Below are positions 34,214-42,706 of a DNA stretch of 64,000 nucleotides, piece after piece. The stretch's first letter is position 1; each line of letters opens with the position of its first letter. Origin of the DNA: a virus. The stretch is from the IMG/VR virus record IMGVR_UViG_3300022872_000001, positions 124,001 through 188,000 of that record; one strand, given 5' to 3'. The notes under the pieces were generated by a model. The model ran no database searches. It was not told where the DNA came from and worked only from the letters and a program-made list of their open reading frames with translations. The translations under genes were made by a program, and so were the position numbers.

Positions 34214-35040
34214 CTAAACTGAGTCCACCCAATCCGTATATTTGAACGTAATTGCCAGAGAAACGATGTTGGTACTCCCTCCGTCCATTGCGACCTCACC
34301 CATAGTCTGCGGATATAGACCAGACAGATTCACCGTACGGACTACCTCAGGTATATCATCATATACGACGATCTGGCCAGATACCTTGTATGCGGAAGAC
34401 AAGGTACCTGAATTATTACGCCATGACCGAATAGCTTCCATCCAGGCACCAAACTTCGCACGGGTACCCCAGTCATTTGTTTCCAGGAAACCCATTTGTA
34501 TGGAATGGGTATAAATCTTACGACCTGGGAACGGAACAGTTACACCATGCAAGGCTACGTCCAAATCCTCGAAGGCAGTACCTGGTAATTCAAGAGTCTG
34601 ACATTTGAAGGTCAGATCACGTGTATCACTAGAACCTGGAATAGCTGGCAGAAAAAGATCAAAATTCCCACTTATGTTCCGCATTAGTCGTTACACCAAT
34701 GCGCGCCTTTAGGCAGCTCTAGCTTTCACTAGAAGGTCAGACTATATCTTCACCCTGAGTAGCAGGGGCTTCCTATTTCCCGCCACTTGGCGGTACGGCT
34801 TGCGCCTAGTCGTTGAACCTTCCGCTGTTCGCGGCTTGGCTGCTGATTGCCCAATCCTAAAGTTTTTCAAACCTTCGCGCTCACCTATATTTCAAGGTCA
34901 CGCTGTGGTACTTATAGGCTCTAAGGGGTTTCCAGCAATTAAGGAAAATTTTACTGCATCATTACTAATGCAGGTCGCAGAATTTACGACTGTGCAGGAT
35001 CAGGTAAACTCTGAATATCAAAAATGCTAGATCGAGCCAT
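34214..35040 (-). CDS. Tail tube protein (T4 gp19-like), interrupted by a group I intron
   Basis: Exon 1 is 35040-34986 and exon 2 is 34668-34214. Spliced product is 169 residues, close to T4 gp19 (163). The junction reads DPAQSWNFDLFLPAIPG. Tube family features: LTFKCQTLELPGTAFED early, and LSGLYPQTMGEVAMDG near the end. Tube subunits stack inside the sheath and form the DNA channel. Exon 1 has its own AAAGGAG site. Without splicing, translation stops after 18 codons. The exon 2 frame also has an ATG at 34684, but that lies inside the intron. Confidence 0.85.
34669..34985 (-). mobile_element. Group I intron (317 bases, no open reading frame) in the tail tube gene
   Basis: The minus strand shows CAACGACTAGG and GAAGATATAGTCT, the paired P7 strands (GACTA at 34811-34807, TAGTC at 34744-34740). 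P1 pairs exon end CAGUCGU with internal guide GCGACCUG (34978-34971), with a U-G wobble exactly at the 5' splice site. P10 pairs loop AAAUUCU with the 3' exon start GGAAUUU. The intron ends in G (34669). Hairpins CTAGTGAAAGCTAG and GCATT...AATGC fit P9. No endonuclease is encoded inside, but one lies directly upstream. Confidence 0.9.
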
Positions 35041-35052
35041 ACTAGAACTCCT

Positions 35053-36282
35053 TTAATTAGTTAATATATTCTGAATAAAATTGTTCACACAGCCTCTAAT
35101 GCTACTGGGTTTTTCCAGATACCAATTAGAAGCTAGGAAGAGAAACGCATCTTGTTTCTTCCTTTTGATGTGAATAATCCAACGTACTTTGTTACCACTG
35201 TCGCAGGCAATTTGGGCCTTCCTTCTATTGGTTTTTAGATCGCCTTCACCACGCCCTCCTATGTCAGTTTTACCCCGTCCCATAAATGTCCAAGGGCTTT
35301 TGCATTCAATAAACGTATCTAAGGAATGTATATAGAAATCCGGAAATGTACGCATTTCGGAAAATGCGTAGTCTGGGAAATCTTCACTAAATTCCGTAGA
35401 TATATCTTTAGCCCCATATTTTGCTACCAGCCTTTTCAAGACTTCCATAGCAGACAAACCTTGAACTTTATACTTACGACCTTCTAGTGTAATCTCGTAT
35501 ATGTGCCGAGATTTACTCATTGCCTTGAGGAAGAATTTCGGAATCTGCATGGCGTAAGCTTCTCCATACACACGTTTCAAGGTCTCTTGGCCTTTAGCGC
35601 GTATGCTTGAATTACTTAGTAAATAATCAGTACCGTATTTCTTTCTATTTGTAGAGCGCACTTTAGACAAAATCTTTTCTTGCCAGTTATCTCCATATTT
35701 CCGTTGCAAGGTTACCCGTCGCTTTTCTATCGATGCAGGACGTTGCATACCATTAGTAATTCCTTCGCTAGCCATTAATTTGGCAGCACGTTTACCGCAG
35801 ATGTCCCGCTTAGGATCTTTCCACGCGATCTTATTTTTCTCGCTAATATGCGCTCTTTTGAGATCTGATACTTTCTTTGCATGGCTTATACCGCAATTAG
35901 AGCAGGTGCAAACTTTAGAATAAGCAAATTGCTCTTTACATATAACGCAAAATCTACTTTCGATGGCGGCTGAAACGTGGCGACTAAACCCACCAAGCAT
36001 ACGCGGGTTACTACCAAAGAAAACAAATTTTCTGTAAAGGATTTTATTATTATAAAGCTCGCGAAAGAATACTTCACTCAAACTTTTCATGTTGACATGC
36101 GAGGCAGACAGCTTACAGAAAAGTTTCTTTATATAAAGCGCGTCCGATTTATTCCATTCATTACGATTAAATCTACCGACTACTTTAGGTATAATTTCTA
36201 CTTTTTCAATTAACGATTTACCCACGCAAGCAGAGTGTAGCGTTATCCTACGACTTTTATTAATCCATTTATCTAACTTCAT
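35053..36282 (-). CDS. PD-(D/E)XK homing endonuclease inserted between two copies of tube exon 1
   Basis: 409 residues from the ATG at 36282 (GGAGATAAA upstream). Zinc-finger-like CVICKEQF...CTCSNC, then helical repeats (TLQRKYGDNWQEK, NRKKYGTDYLLSN, LKRVYGEAYAMQ), a KYKVQGLSAMEVLKRLVAKY module, and the nuclease motif TFPDFYIHSLDTFIECKS (D, E, K). The repeats probably read DNA sequence. Its closest relatives in the window are the genes at 32888 and 37148. It interrupts the tube gene after codon 20 of the upstream exon copy and probably targets the intron-free or element-free allele. Confidence 0.75.
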   Translation of the reverse strand: MKLDKWINKSRRITLHSACVGKSLIEKVEIIPKVVGRFNRNEWNKSDALYIKKLFCKLSASHVNMKSLSEVFFRELYNNKILYRKFVFFGSNPRMLGGFSRHVSAAIESRFCVICKEQFAYSKVCTCSNCGISHAKKVSDLKRAHISEKNKIAWKDPKRDICGKRAAKLMASEGITNGMQRPASIEKRRVTLQRKYGDNWQEKILSKVRSTNRKKYGTDYLLSNSSIRAKGQETLKRVYGEAYAMQIPKFFLKAMSKSRHIYEITLEGRKYKVQGLSAMEVLKRLVAKYGAKDISTEFSEDFPDYAFSEMRTFPDFYIHSLDTFIECKSPWTFMGRGKTDIGGRGEGDLKTNRRKAQIACDSGNKVRWIIHIKRKKQDAFLFLASNWYLEKPSSIRGCVNNFIQNILTN

Positions 36283-36386
36283 TTTATCTCCACACAGATT
36301 GGATGAGTTCGCGCTACTAGAAGCGGTGTGGCGCTTCGGGCTGGCCGGCCTTTTCATAGCTCGAACTCAAAAAAAGGTTTACAGGA

Positions 36387-36449
36387 TCAGTTCCAATTCT
36401 GGGCCGGATCAGCTAGGCTCTGGATATCATAAATACTGGATCTTGCCAT
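36387..36449 (-). pseudogene. Orphan duplicate of tail tube exon 1 (20 codons)
   Basis: AAGGAG, ATG and 20 codons reading MARSSIYDIQSLADPAQNWN, then TGA. It matches tube exon 1 (MARSSIFDIQSLPDPAQS-WN) with three amino-acid changes but many synonymous base changes. It continues two codons past the intron site of the other copy before the sequence diverges into endonuclease flanking DNA. Likely the original 5' end of the tube gene, severed by insertion. Palindromes GGCCGGCC and GAAGCG...CGCTTC follow it. Confidence 0.8.
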
Positions 36450-36483
36450 TTAAAACTCCTTAATAAATAAATCAGTCATTAGG

Positions 36484-37113
36484 TTAAGCCCAAGGTGCAT
36501 CGACAACTACAATGGATTTATCGATGGTAGCCACAAGGACTCCTAACGGTATAGATACGTATGCTGATTGCTTGCGAACGAAACCTCGCGACAGTAGAAC
36601 GTCCTCAAGTTTTAGAGGCAGCAACAATTTATTGTTGGCTGTTACCTCACGCCTGAGACCGCATATCAAAGCTATACCAGAGGTACCTTCGACAGGATGC
36701 ATTACGGTGACTTCCCGTTCCTTATCGATGATCGAATTCAGTGCAATTAGTGCATCATGGAATACCGGAAGGTAATCACCTAGCAGAGTAATTACCACGC
36801 CCCACTGGGTGTCTGTCTCTCTAATCAATACAGGCTGAACTCCGCGTTTGCTATAGAACCTGGCATCCTTCAATTTCGGATCAACCTTCCACCCTAAACC
36901 ATTGAAGTTTGTGGCTTTGTACCCTAAGGTGTATAGTTCACGAGCCACAGACTCTACCGTACCTTTGGAGCAGATCGTGTGATCGACCTTATTTATTTGG
37001 TATGTCTGATTACGTTTGTTGGTTATGTTGAGATGATTCAGTTCATCACAGAGTTTCTTCGCTCGCTTCTCCGTTTCATCCCGCGATTTGAATGTCTTGG
37101 CTAACTCCTGCAT
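36484..37113 (-). CDS. Putative virion protein between sheath and tube genes
   Basis: 209 residues, no recognised family. The N-terminal 60 residues are basic and helical (TEKRAKKLCDELNHLNITNK). The C-terminal 110 have beta segments (GVVITLLGDYLPVFHDALIA, GIALICGLRREVTANNKLLL). AGAGGAATAACA precedes the ATG, and an ATTTTATATTG motif lies 25 bases upstream. Position suggests a tail role. Confidence 0.5.
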   Translation of the reverse strand: MQELAKTFKSRDETEKRAKKLCDELNHLNITNKRNQTYQINKVDHTICSKGTVESVARELYTLGYKATNFNGLGWKVDPKLKDARFYSKRGVQPVLIRETDTQWGVVITLLGDYLPVFHDALIALNSIIDKEREVTVMHPVEGTSGIALICGLRREVTANNKLLLPLKLEDVLLSRGFVRKQSAYVSIPLGVLVATIDKSIVVVDAPWA

Positions 37114-37147
37114 TGTTATTCCTCTTTATTGAATTTACAATATAAAA

Positions 37148-39484
37148 TTAGCACATAGATAATTCCCACTTTAACTTACCGGCATCATAGATACGATGTA
37201 AATTAAGCAATTTACAGTTTTCCCACTCGGATAAGGTAGGATCAAATGCGGCAAATGTCTTCGCTAGGTTCTCACGAGTGGTAGATTGCATCGGTCTAAC
37301 ATCTAAAGAACCAAACCAAACTTTATAACCTGGCTTACTTTCTGACACATTAACGAATCCTAATGTTTCATACATATCGCCATTAAACATCTGATTATCT
37401 GAATAGCTTATTATCTTTCTAGGATTCATATCCCGAATAAATGCCTTTAGAAGCTTAGATGCCCCGCCTGGGACTCTTGTTGAGGTAACGTAACGAGTTA
37501 ATTCGTAAACATCCTTAACCTTTTTAGATCCTCTATTTGACCTTGTAGTATCGAAGATCATGCAAGCAACTACTTCGCCTTCGTAGACAAGGCAATAGGC
37601 TTTACCTGTTCTAGGGGAGCCTTGTATATGGTTATTATCAACTAGAGCCTTGACGTCAGATACATTCTTAATCTCTATGGAACACTTACGCGCAAATACA
37701 GACGCTTTACTCATTCCCAACGTATTACCTATTAGCTGGCGAATTACTCTTTTACCTCTATGCGTTCTCCATATGTAGTCCCATACAGTAATCAAACGCC
37801 ACCCTTTACTCTTAGCCTTCTTAACTCTGTCCTTAATCAGTGATGCTGCCGTAGCCTTATCCCTAGTTGCAGTTGAATCAAAATAAAGTGTTCTTAGATC
37901 TATAGCTACCCTATACTTAGAGTAATAAACGCAGTGATTTTTTACATAAAAGGAAGGATCAATACTTGAAAGATAACCAGTAACAGAATCCTCAAAATTC
38001 TTGCGTAGGGTTTCCCCAAACTGCAAATAGTGATTGAAGGTAATATGGGAAGGAAGATTATTACTCAACCACCATTTACCTTTTAACTGGACCCAATTCT
38101 TTTCAATCCTAACAAACCAAATACACTTTCCTCTATTTGCTTTGGCTTTCTCTAGAGAGGATTTGAGGTTGTTAGGTCCTAGTAACGTCCAAAGAGATTT
38201 GCATTCTATAAATGTGTCTAGGGATTTAATGTAAAAGTCAGGTATACCGTTAATACCTAGTCTGCGCCTAGCTTTCTTGGCAACTAAATCGAAACTAGAA
38301 TACACATTCTTTAGGCCAAATTTTTCTACCAGTTTATATAACAGCTCTTCCTCGTAGCTACCTTGGACTTGGATAGTCCTACCATCAATAACAATCTGTC
38401 TAAATGATAAAGACTTCTTTAATCCTTTTAAAGCTTGCTCTGGGTTTTTATTAGGCTGCTCGTAACCGTATATTTTTAGCCAGGTAGCTTTGCACTTATC
38501 CATAATTTCTGGATTCTGGGTAGGTGTAGGAAAACCGTACAGCCTAATGCAAGTAGCCTCAATTTGTTTACGCAAAGAAGGTGAACCCTTCGCTACACCC
38601 CCATACCTTTTAAAAGAGGTTACAGCTACCTTGGCTTTAATTGCCTTTGATTGCATGGGGTGTTCTACACCATATCTCTCAAGGCTTGTATTAATTCTAC
38701 GCTGGATACTATTCGGGTTTTTACTATTATGTGTAAAGCCCGTACGGTCGAAATATGTTTTACAGCTCTTAGCAGTGCGTAGCTTAATATCCTCAGCAGA
38801 TTTACTACGCCAAGCATCGCTTTTCTTCTTCTGGATACTAAGTTTTTCTTCTAAAGATTTATTCCTCCAAGTTTTACTAGCCTTATTACTAACTGCGGCA
38901 CATTGCATAGGATTTTCAGCACCGTATCTTGCAAGATTAGTTTTCTTTTTCTTTTGACGTGTCTTTTCTTTTTGTTCTTCCGTCCGAGATTTAAACTTAA
39001 CTGCTCCCTTGGAAGATATATCAGGATTCTGCGCAGCTCGTTCTACTCCATACCTAGCAAGATTTGTTGCTACTAGAGATTTATCCCTAATCTCGTACCT
39101 AATCCTATGTGCTTTATTAGGAGTTCGCAAGTCACATAGAGAGCATACGGTCTTGTGCGTAAACTGCTCTTTGCAGCACGGACATATTTTCTTGTTCAGT
39201 AAAGAAAGTAGTGTTAATTTGTTATCTACGTCTTTAGCATTTCCTGATGTAAGATACGAAACCTTTTTCCATAATTTCCTATGGTTGGTATACAATTCAC
39301 CTAGTAATTGAGATGCCCAGAATCTACCTTTAGGGTTAGTAAGATTTTTATGCAGGGTTTTAACCTGCTTTCTATCGTCAGAAGTAAACTCCGACAGGTT
39401 GAATTTCCCGGTGACTTTCGCAACTTTTAATAATCTGTCTTCTGAGGAATACTTACTTAATTTAGGGTGATTTAAAACTCGCAT
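37148..39484 (-). CDS. Large two-domain homing endonuclease
   Basis: 778 residues. Zinc-finger CPCCKEQF...VCSLC near residue 95, then seven or more helical repeats (YGVERAAQNPDIS, YGAENPMQ, YGVEHPMQSKAIKAK, LYGFPTPTQNPEI). The first nuclease motif is GIPDFYIKSLDTFIECKS. A second module of about 270 residues follows (YRVAIDLRTLYFDSTA, WRLITVWDYIWRTHRGK), ending in a GNAT-like or Hef-type region (TRVPGGASKLLKAFIRDMNP) and HRIYDAGKLKWEL, as in long Vsr-type phage homing proteins. Located between sheath and the next tail gene. Intact, with AGGAGACGAAT before the ATG. Confidence 0.75.
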   Translation of the reverse strand: MRVLNHPKLSKYSSEDRLLKVAKVTGKFNLSEFTSDDRKQVKTLHKNLTNPKGRFWASQLLGELYTNHRKLWKKVSYLTSGNAKDVDNKLTLLSLLNKKICPCCKEQFTHKTVCSLCDLRTPNKAHRIRYEIRDKSLVATNLARYGVERAAQNPDISSKGAVKFKSRTEEQKEKTRQKKKKTNLARYGAENPMQCAAVSNKASKTWRNKSLEEKLSIQKKKSDAWRSKSAEDIKLRTAKSCKTYFDRTGFTHNSKNPNSIQRRINTSLERYGVEHPMQSKAIKAKVAVTSFKRYGGVAKGSPSLRKQIEATCIRLYGFPTPTQNPEIMDKCKATWLKIYGYEQPNKNPEQALKGLKKSLSFRQIVIDGRTIQVQGSYEEELLYKLVEKFGLKNVYSSFDLVAKKARRRLGINGIPDFYIKSLDTFIECKSLWTLLGPNNLKSSLEKAKANRGKCIWFVRIEKNWVQLKGKWWLSNNLPSHITFNHYLQFGETLRKNFEDSVTGYLSSIDPSFYVKNHCVYYSKYRVAIDLRTLYFDSTATRDKATAASLIKDRVKKAKSKGWRLITVWDYIWRTHRGKRVIRQLIGNTLGMSKASVFARKCSIEIKNVSDVKALVDNNHIQGSPRTGKAYCLVYEGEVVACMIFDTTRSNRGSKKVKDVYELTRYVTSTRVPGGASKLLKAFIRDMNPRKIISYSDNQMFNGDMYETLGFVNVSESKPGYKVWFGSLDVRPMQSTTRENLAKTFAAFDPTLSEWENCKLLNLHRIYDAGKLKWELSMC

Positions 39485-39513
39485 ATTCGTCTCCTGTTTA
39501 GTGGAGTAAAAGG

Positions 39514-39580
39514 CACCATAGGTATTCTAGGGTAGCTAAACCTACCCAAAGCTGGCCGGCTCTTTCAAATACCTATGGTG
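39514..39580 (-). terminator. Large hairpin after the tail sheath gene
   Basis: A 13-base perfect inverted repeat (CACCATAGGTATT / AATACCTATGGTG) encloses a second hairpin GGGTAG / CTACCC. On the minus strand it is followed by CCTTTTACT. It lies 16 bases after the sheath stop and just before the endonuclease ATG. The inner GCCGGCCAGC also occurs in the leader of the other endonuclease gene (near 36345). Confidence 0.65.
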
Positions 39581-39596
39581 GGTACTACTTTATTTA

Positions 39597-41567
39597 CTAG
39601 CTGGTAGATCCTGCTACACTGGCTAATGTTTCACTAAAGCTCACCCCCTGCTTACTAATCACCATTTGAAGCTGTATTTCATGAATCGGTAAAGTAGGAA
39701 CGATGACAACAGTGACTACTCGGATTGCAGAATTGATATACGCCGAAGGATTGTTGCTCGAATCACTAACAACCTTGAACGATGTAATCCCTCGCGCATT
39801 TTGAATCGCTTGCAGGTAGTCGGTGCAGGAACCTACAATCTGGCGACCTGTGAAGTCATCATTTGGTTCCTGTAATGAATACATCAAGAACTTGGAAATC
39901 GATGTCTTCATTACGTTGACGATACGCCGCACCGACAACCAGGACAACGCAGACTGTTGAGCAGCTAGAGTCTGTTGTTCCCACAGTGCAATGCCTTGAC
40001 CAATGAAGGTACGCGTGTAGTTAACCTGTGCCGCAAACAATGCATTTGCTTCGCCACCATCGAATGTATATCTCGATTTAACCACATTTACCAAACCGCG
40101 GTTCAAACCTGCAATAGAGAACGAAGGGTTAGCTACACGGTCAGTACGGGCACACAAGGCAGCAGCCCAACCTGAGAATGGAATATACAACTGCTTACCG
40201 TTGATATTGTCATTCTCATAGACGTCAGGATTGAACAGTGCCGAGTAGGTAGAGTTCAGGTTCAATGTCAGATTACGGTAGTTCACCGCAGCCTGCCATT
40301 GCTGCGAAACTGAAGGTGTATCCAATACACAGATGCAATCACCCCGCGATTGAGCCAAGGCATCCATAGTGGTTTGCACATTTGGATCGGCCCGACCTGC
40401 GTTGATGATAGTGTTGATCGGATACAGTTGCTTATTGGAGAAAACCGCGTAAGCAGCCGCAATTTGGTAATTGGTAGGAGCTGTACCTGAATCCCCACCT
40501 GCCATAGTGGATTGGGCTGCCGAGGTAATCGCAGGAATATCCAGCAAGCTAGGCACATTCGAAGTAACCTGAATGTACTGCGAGAATGGATTAATACGAT
40601 TTTCCAGATCCGTAGCCTGGCCATTATCGTCTGTACCCAGTTCCAGTGTGCAGCTAAAGCTTTCTCTTGGATTTGTTGCAGATACAGTAAGGTCAAATAC
40701 ATTGACGGTAAAGGTTGGATTCGCAGCAGCCAGATCAGCTGTACTTGTTATCGGTTGCTGAGCGATATTCGGAGTAACCCCACCTGTATCAGTGAAGGTG
40801 TATGTGCCTTGACCGATGGTAGTAATTAAACCGAACGTTCCACCCGAAACACGACCGTAGATGTTATAACCAGTGGCAGCGCTAACTGCATCCCAAGTTA
40901 AGGTGTTGGAGTAGGTAACACCTGAACCTGCAATGGTAATCTGTACAGCACTAGATGCCAGGGTCTCAACCAGATTTCCTGTTTGGTTACTGATTGCAGA
41001 TATCTGATATTCGAAGGTACCTGGTACTAAGGTACCACCTGTACTCGCGCTGACAACTGCCAATCCGGCAGGAGTATCGATGTTGGAAGAGGTGATTGAC
41101 AACGCTACATTGTTACCGTAGGAACCCTGTCCCTTACTAGGGTAGAACAAAGCAATTGAATCATTTGCACCTGAAGGCAGTAAACCTGCCCAATCCACAT
41201 CTGTAGGATCTGTAATACCTGCGCTGATAGGTAACAAACCTGTTACCTCGTTAGCACCAGTTCCTGTGCTATACATGAGAATGGCTGAATACAGAGCACC
41301 TGTGCCTACTACACGCTGCGCCCACATTTGATTGCCTTCACTAAAGAAATCCAGTGCGCAATATACGTCGAATGAAATAGACGCATTAGGATTACCGAAC
41401 TCGGTAAGAAAATCATTACCATTCGTGAACTGCAAGGGCTTATCGGAGGTACCTTGTGAACTGACAACCAACATGCAAGCTACGGAAGAGGACGCAGACG
41501 TAATCACCTGGGACAGGTTGAATTCTTGCACGTAGACGTCGGATGCTTGCGACTGAAGAATAGACAT
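39597..41567 (-). CDS. Contractile tail sheath protein (T4 gp18-like)
   Basis: 656 residues. N-terminus SDVYVQEFNLSQVITSASSS and LQFTNGNDFLTEFGNP are typical sheath starts. The C-terminal third has FIGQGIALWEQQTLA, ALSWLSVRRIVNVMKTSI and PNDDFTGRQIVGSCTDYLQA, the conserved region that interlocks rings around the tube. Residues about 175-270 look like an inserted fibronectin III-type domain (GTFEYQISAISNQTG, AATGYNIYGRVSG) exposed outside. Strong AAGGAG. A terminator follows, so it is probably highly expressed. Confidence 0.88.
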   Translation of the reverse strand: MSILQSQASDVYVQEFNLSQVITSASSSVACMLVVSSQGTSDKPLQFTNGNDFLTEFGNPNASISFDVYCALDFFSEGNQMWAQRVVGTGALYSAILMYSTGTGANEVTGLLPISAGITDPTDVDWAGLLPSGANDSIALFYPSKGQGSYGNNVALSITSSNIDTPAGLAVVSASTGGTLVPGTFEYQISAISNQTGNLVETLASSAVQITIAGSGVTYSNTLTWDAVSAATGYNIYGRVSGGTFGLITTIGQGTYTFTDTGGVTPNIAQQPITSTADLAAANPTFTVNVFDLTVSATNPRESFSCTLELGTDDNGQATDLENRINPFSQYIQVTSNVPSLLDIPAITSAAQSTMAGGDSGTAPTNYQIAAAYAVFSNKQLYPINTIINAGRADPNVQTTMDALAQSRGDCICVLDTPSVSQQWQAAVNYRNLTLNLNSTYSALFNPDVYENDNINGKQLYIPFSGWAAALCARTDRVANPSFSIAGLNRGLVNVVKSRYTFDGGEANALFAAQVNYTRTFIGQGIALWEQQTLAAQQSALSWLSVRRIVNVMKTSISKFLMYSLQEPNDDFTGRQIVGSCTDYLQAIQNARGITSFKVVSDSSNNPSAYINSAIRVVTVVIVPTLPIHEIQLQMVISKQGVSFSETLASVAGSTS

Positions 41568-41577
41568 TTATTACTCC

Positions 41578-41865
41578 TTATTCTGCGACAGTCGAGGCTG
41601 TGGTTGTGGTGACGGTCGCTTCCTTAGAGGAAGTCGTACTCGAGGTAGATACTGGTGTTACTACAGCTGGTGTTGCAGGGTGTACGATTACGGCTTTGGG
41701 ATTGAGTGCAATCCAATTAGGACTCACCGTATAACCTAAGGGTAAATCCACCCGTTTCCTAGGCATGATATTAACCGATGTTTTGGTAGCACCGTTAACC
41801 ACATCCACGTGAAGGTGTTCCTGCGTGCGATTAATTACCAGCTCATAAAGACGTGCTTGAGTCAT
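41578..41865 (-). CDS. Small protein with Thr/Ser/Val-rich tail
   Basis: 95 residues. The N-terminal half is beta-rich (YELVINRTQEHLHVDVVNGA), the rest low-complexity Ser/Thr/Val (SSTTSSKEATVTTTT). AAGGAG before the ATG; ATTTTATATA lies about 25 bases upstream. Directly upstream of the sheath, so probably a minor tail or neck component. Function unknown. Confidence 0.5.
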   Translation of the reverse strand: MTQARLYELVINRTQEHLHVDVVNGATKTSVNIMPRKRVDLPLGYTVSPNWIALNPKAVIVHPATPAVVTPVSTSSTTSSKEATVTTTTASTVAE

Positions 41866-41921
41866 AACTTCTCCTTAATAATGAATCTATATAAAATTCA
41901 CTGATTGCTTTTTGGTAATTT

Positions 41922-42605
41922 TCAAACTACACGGTAATCATCAAACGAGAAGAACTGGGAACCGCTTAGGCTACCATCTGCCTGCATCTGTTGACCTGCA
42001 ATTTGTATATCCTGTACCACGCTGGATTGAATCATCATTGGTTCGGATATATAGCCACGTAACGATATGGATGAGGTAACCGTGTATGTAGATATATTCT
42101 CCAGTACATTCTCTCGTTGAGGAGTAGGTATAGCGTCTGATAGAACCATACCACCTATATTCAAACGCAAACGTCCGTACTCGATAGTAAATCTCAGGTA
42201 ACCTGCGGTACGCGCGAATAACCAGCGACGAACAAAAGCAAGAACTGAACCTTGAGAAGATCCTGCCGAATACTTATCAGTTACGAACTCCACGTTTACT
42301 TCAAAAACCGCTGGCAAAAGTTTAACTTTGTGCGTTACTCCGTCTTCAACCCAAGCTATCAATCCATGCCGGCTTAAGGCTTTCTGATTGTATGACTCTA
42401 GGTTAGACGAGAATGTTTCAGGCATTATGTAGGCGTACGGATACGTAACATCTCTGCCTTCAAAATATTTCTTTAGTACCTGCACTTTATCTGTGGCAGT
42501 GGACAGTAAAGCAGGACATCCGAACACCTGGGTAAATCTTTGCTGCAAACCTGCGAAGATAAAATCCTCAACAGGCATAATTACCTTTTGCGTTGTTTCA
42601 GCCAT
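41922..42605 (-). CDS. Putative head-tail joining or tail completion protein
   Basis: 227 residues from the ATG at 42605 (AAAAGG upstream); the frame is open further but crosses the upstream hairpin. No clear family. Features: FIFAGLQQRFTQVFGCPALL, FEVNVEFVTDKYSAGSSQGS and YTVTSSISLRGYISEPMM. The beta-rich body and position between capsid and sheath genes suggest a tail terminator or neck protein, which is inference from gene order. Confidence 0.5.
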   Translation of the reverse strand: MAETTQKVIMPVEDFIFAGLQQRFTQVFGCPALLSTATDKVQVLKKYFEGRDVTYPYAYIMPETFSSNLESYNQKALSRHGLIAWVEDGVTHKVKLLPAVFEVNVEFVTDKYSAGSSQGSVLAFVRRWLFARTAGYLRFTIEYGRLRLNIGGMVLSDAIPTPQRENVLENISTYTVTSSISLRGYISEPMMIQSSVVQDIQIAGQQMQADGSLSGSQFFSFDDYRVV

Positions 42606-42634
42606 GATCACACCTTTTCTATGCCCAAATGAGA

Positions 42635-42674
42635 AGAGGCCCGGCCAGCAATATGAAATGCTTACCGGGCCTCT
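42635..42674 (-). terminator. Hairpin between the acidic core protein and neck-like genes
   Basis: Ten-base perfect stem AGAGGCCCGG / CCGGGCCTCT with a 20-base loop. The minus-strand continuation (TCTCATTTGGG) is weakly T-rich. It probably reduces read-through from the capsid genes into the sheath unit. Confidence 0.55.
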
Positions 42675-42706
42675 AATTAACACTTGATGAGCACGTATGC
42701 TCTTGG

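Noticed and set aside
34214-34684. Tail tube gene starting at the ATG at 34684
   Set aside because: That ATG lies in the intron and would lose the conserved N-terminus; splicing gives a better protein and explains both exons.
34685-34985. Possible tRNA or other structured RNA upstream of the tube gene
   Set aside because: Structure is fully explained by a group I intron (P1, P7, P9, P10); no tRNA T-loop or anticodon arm found.
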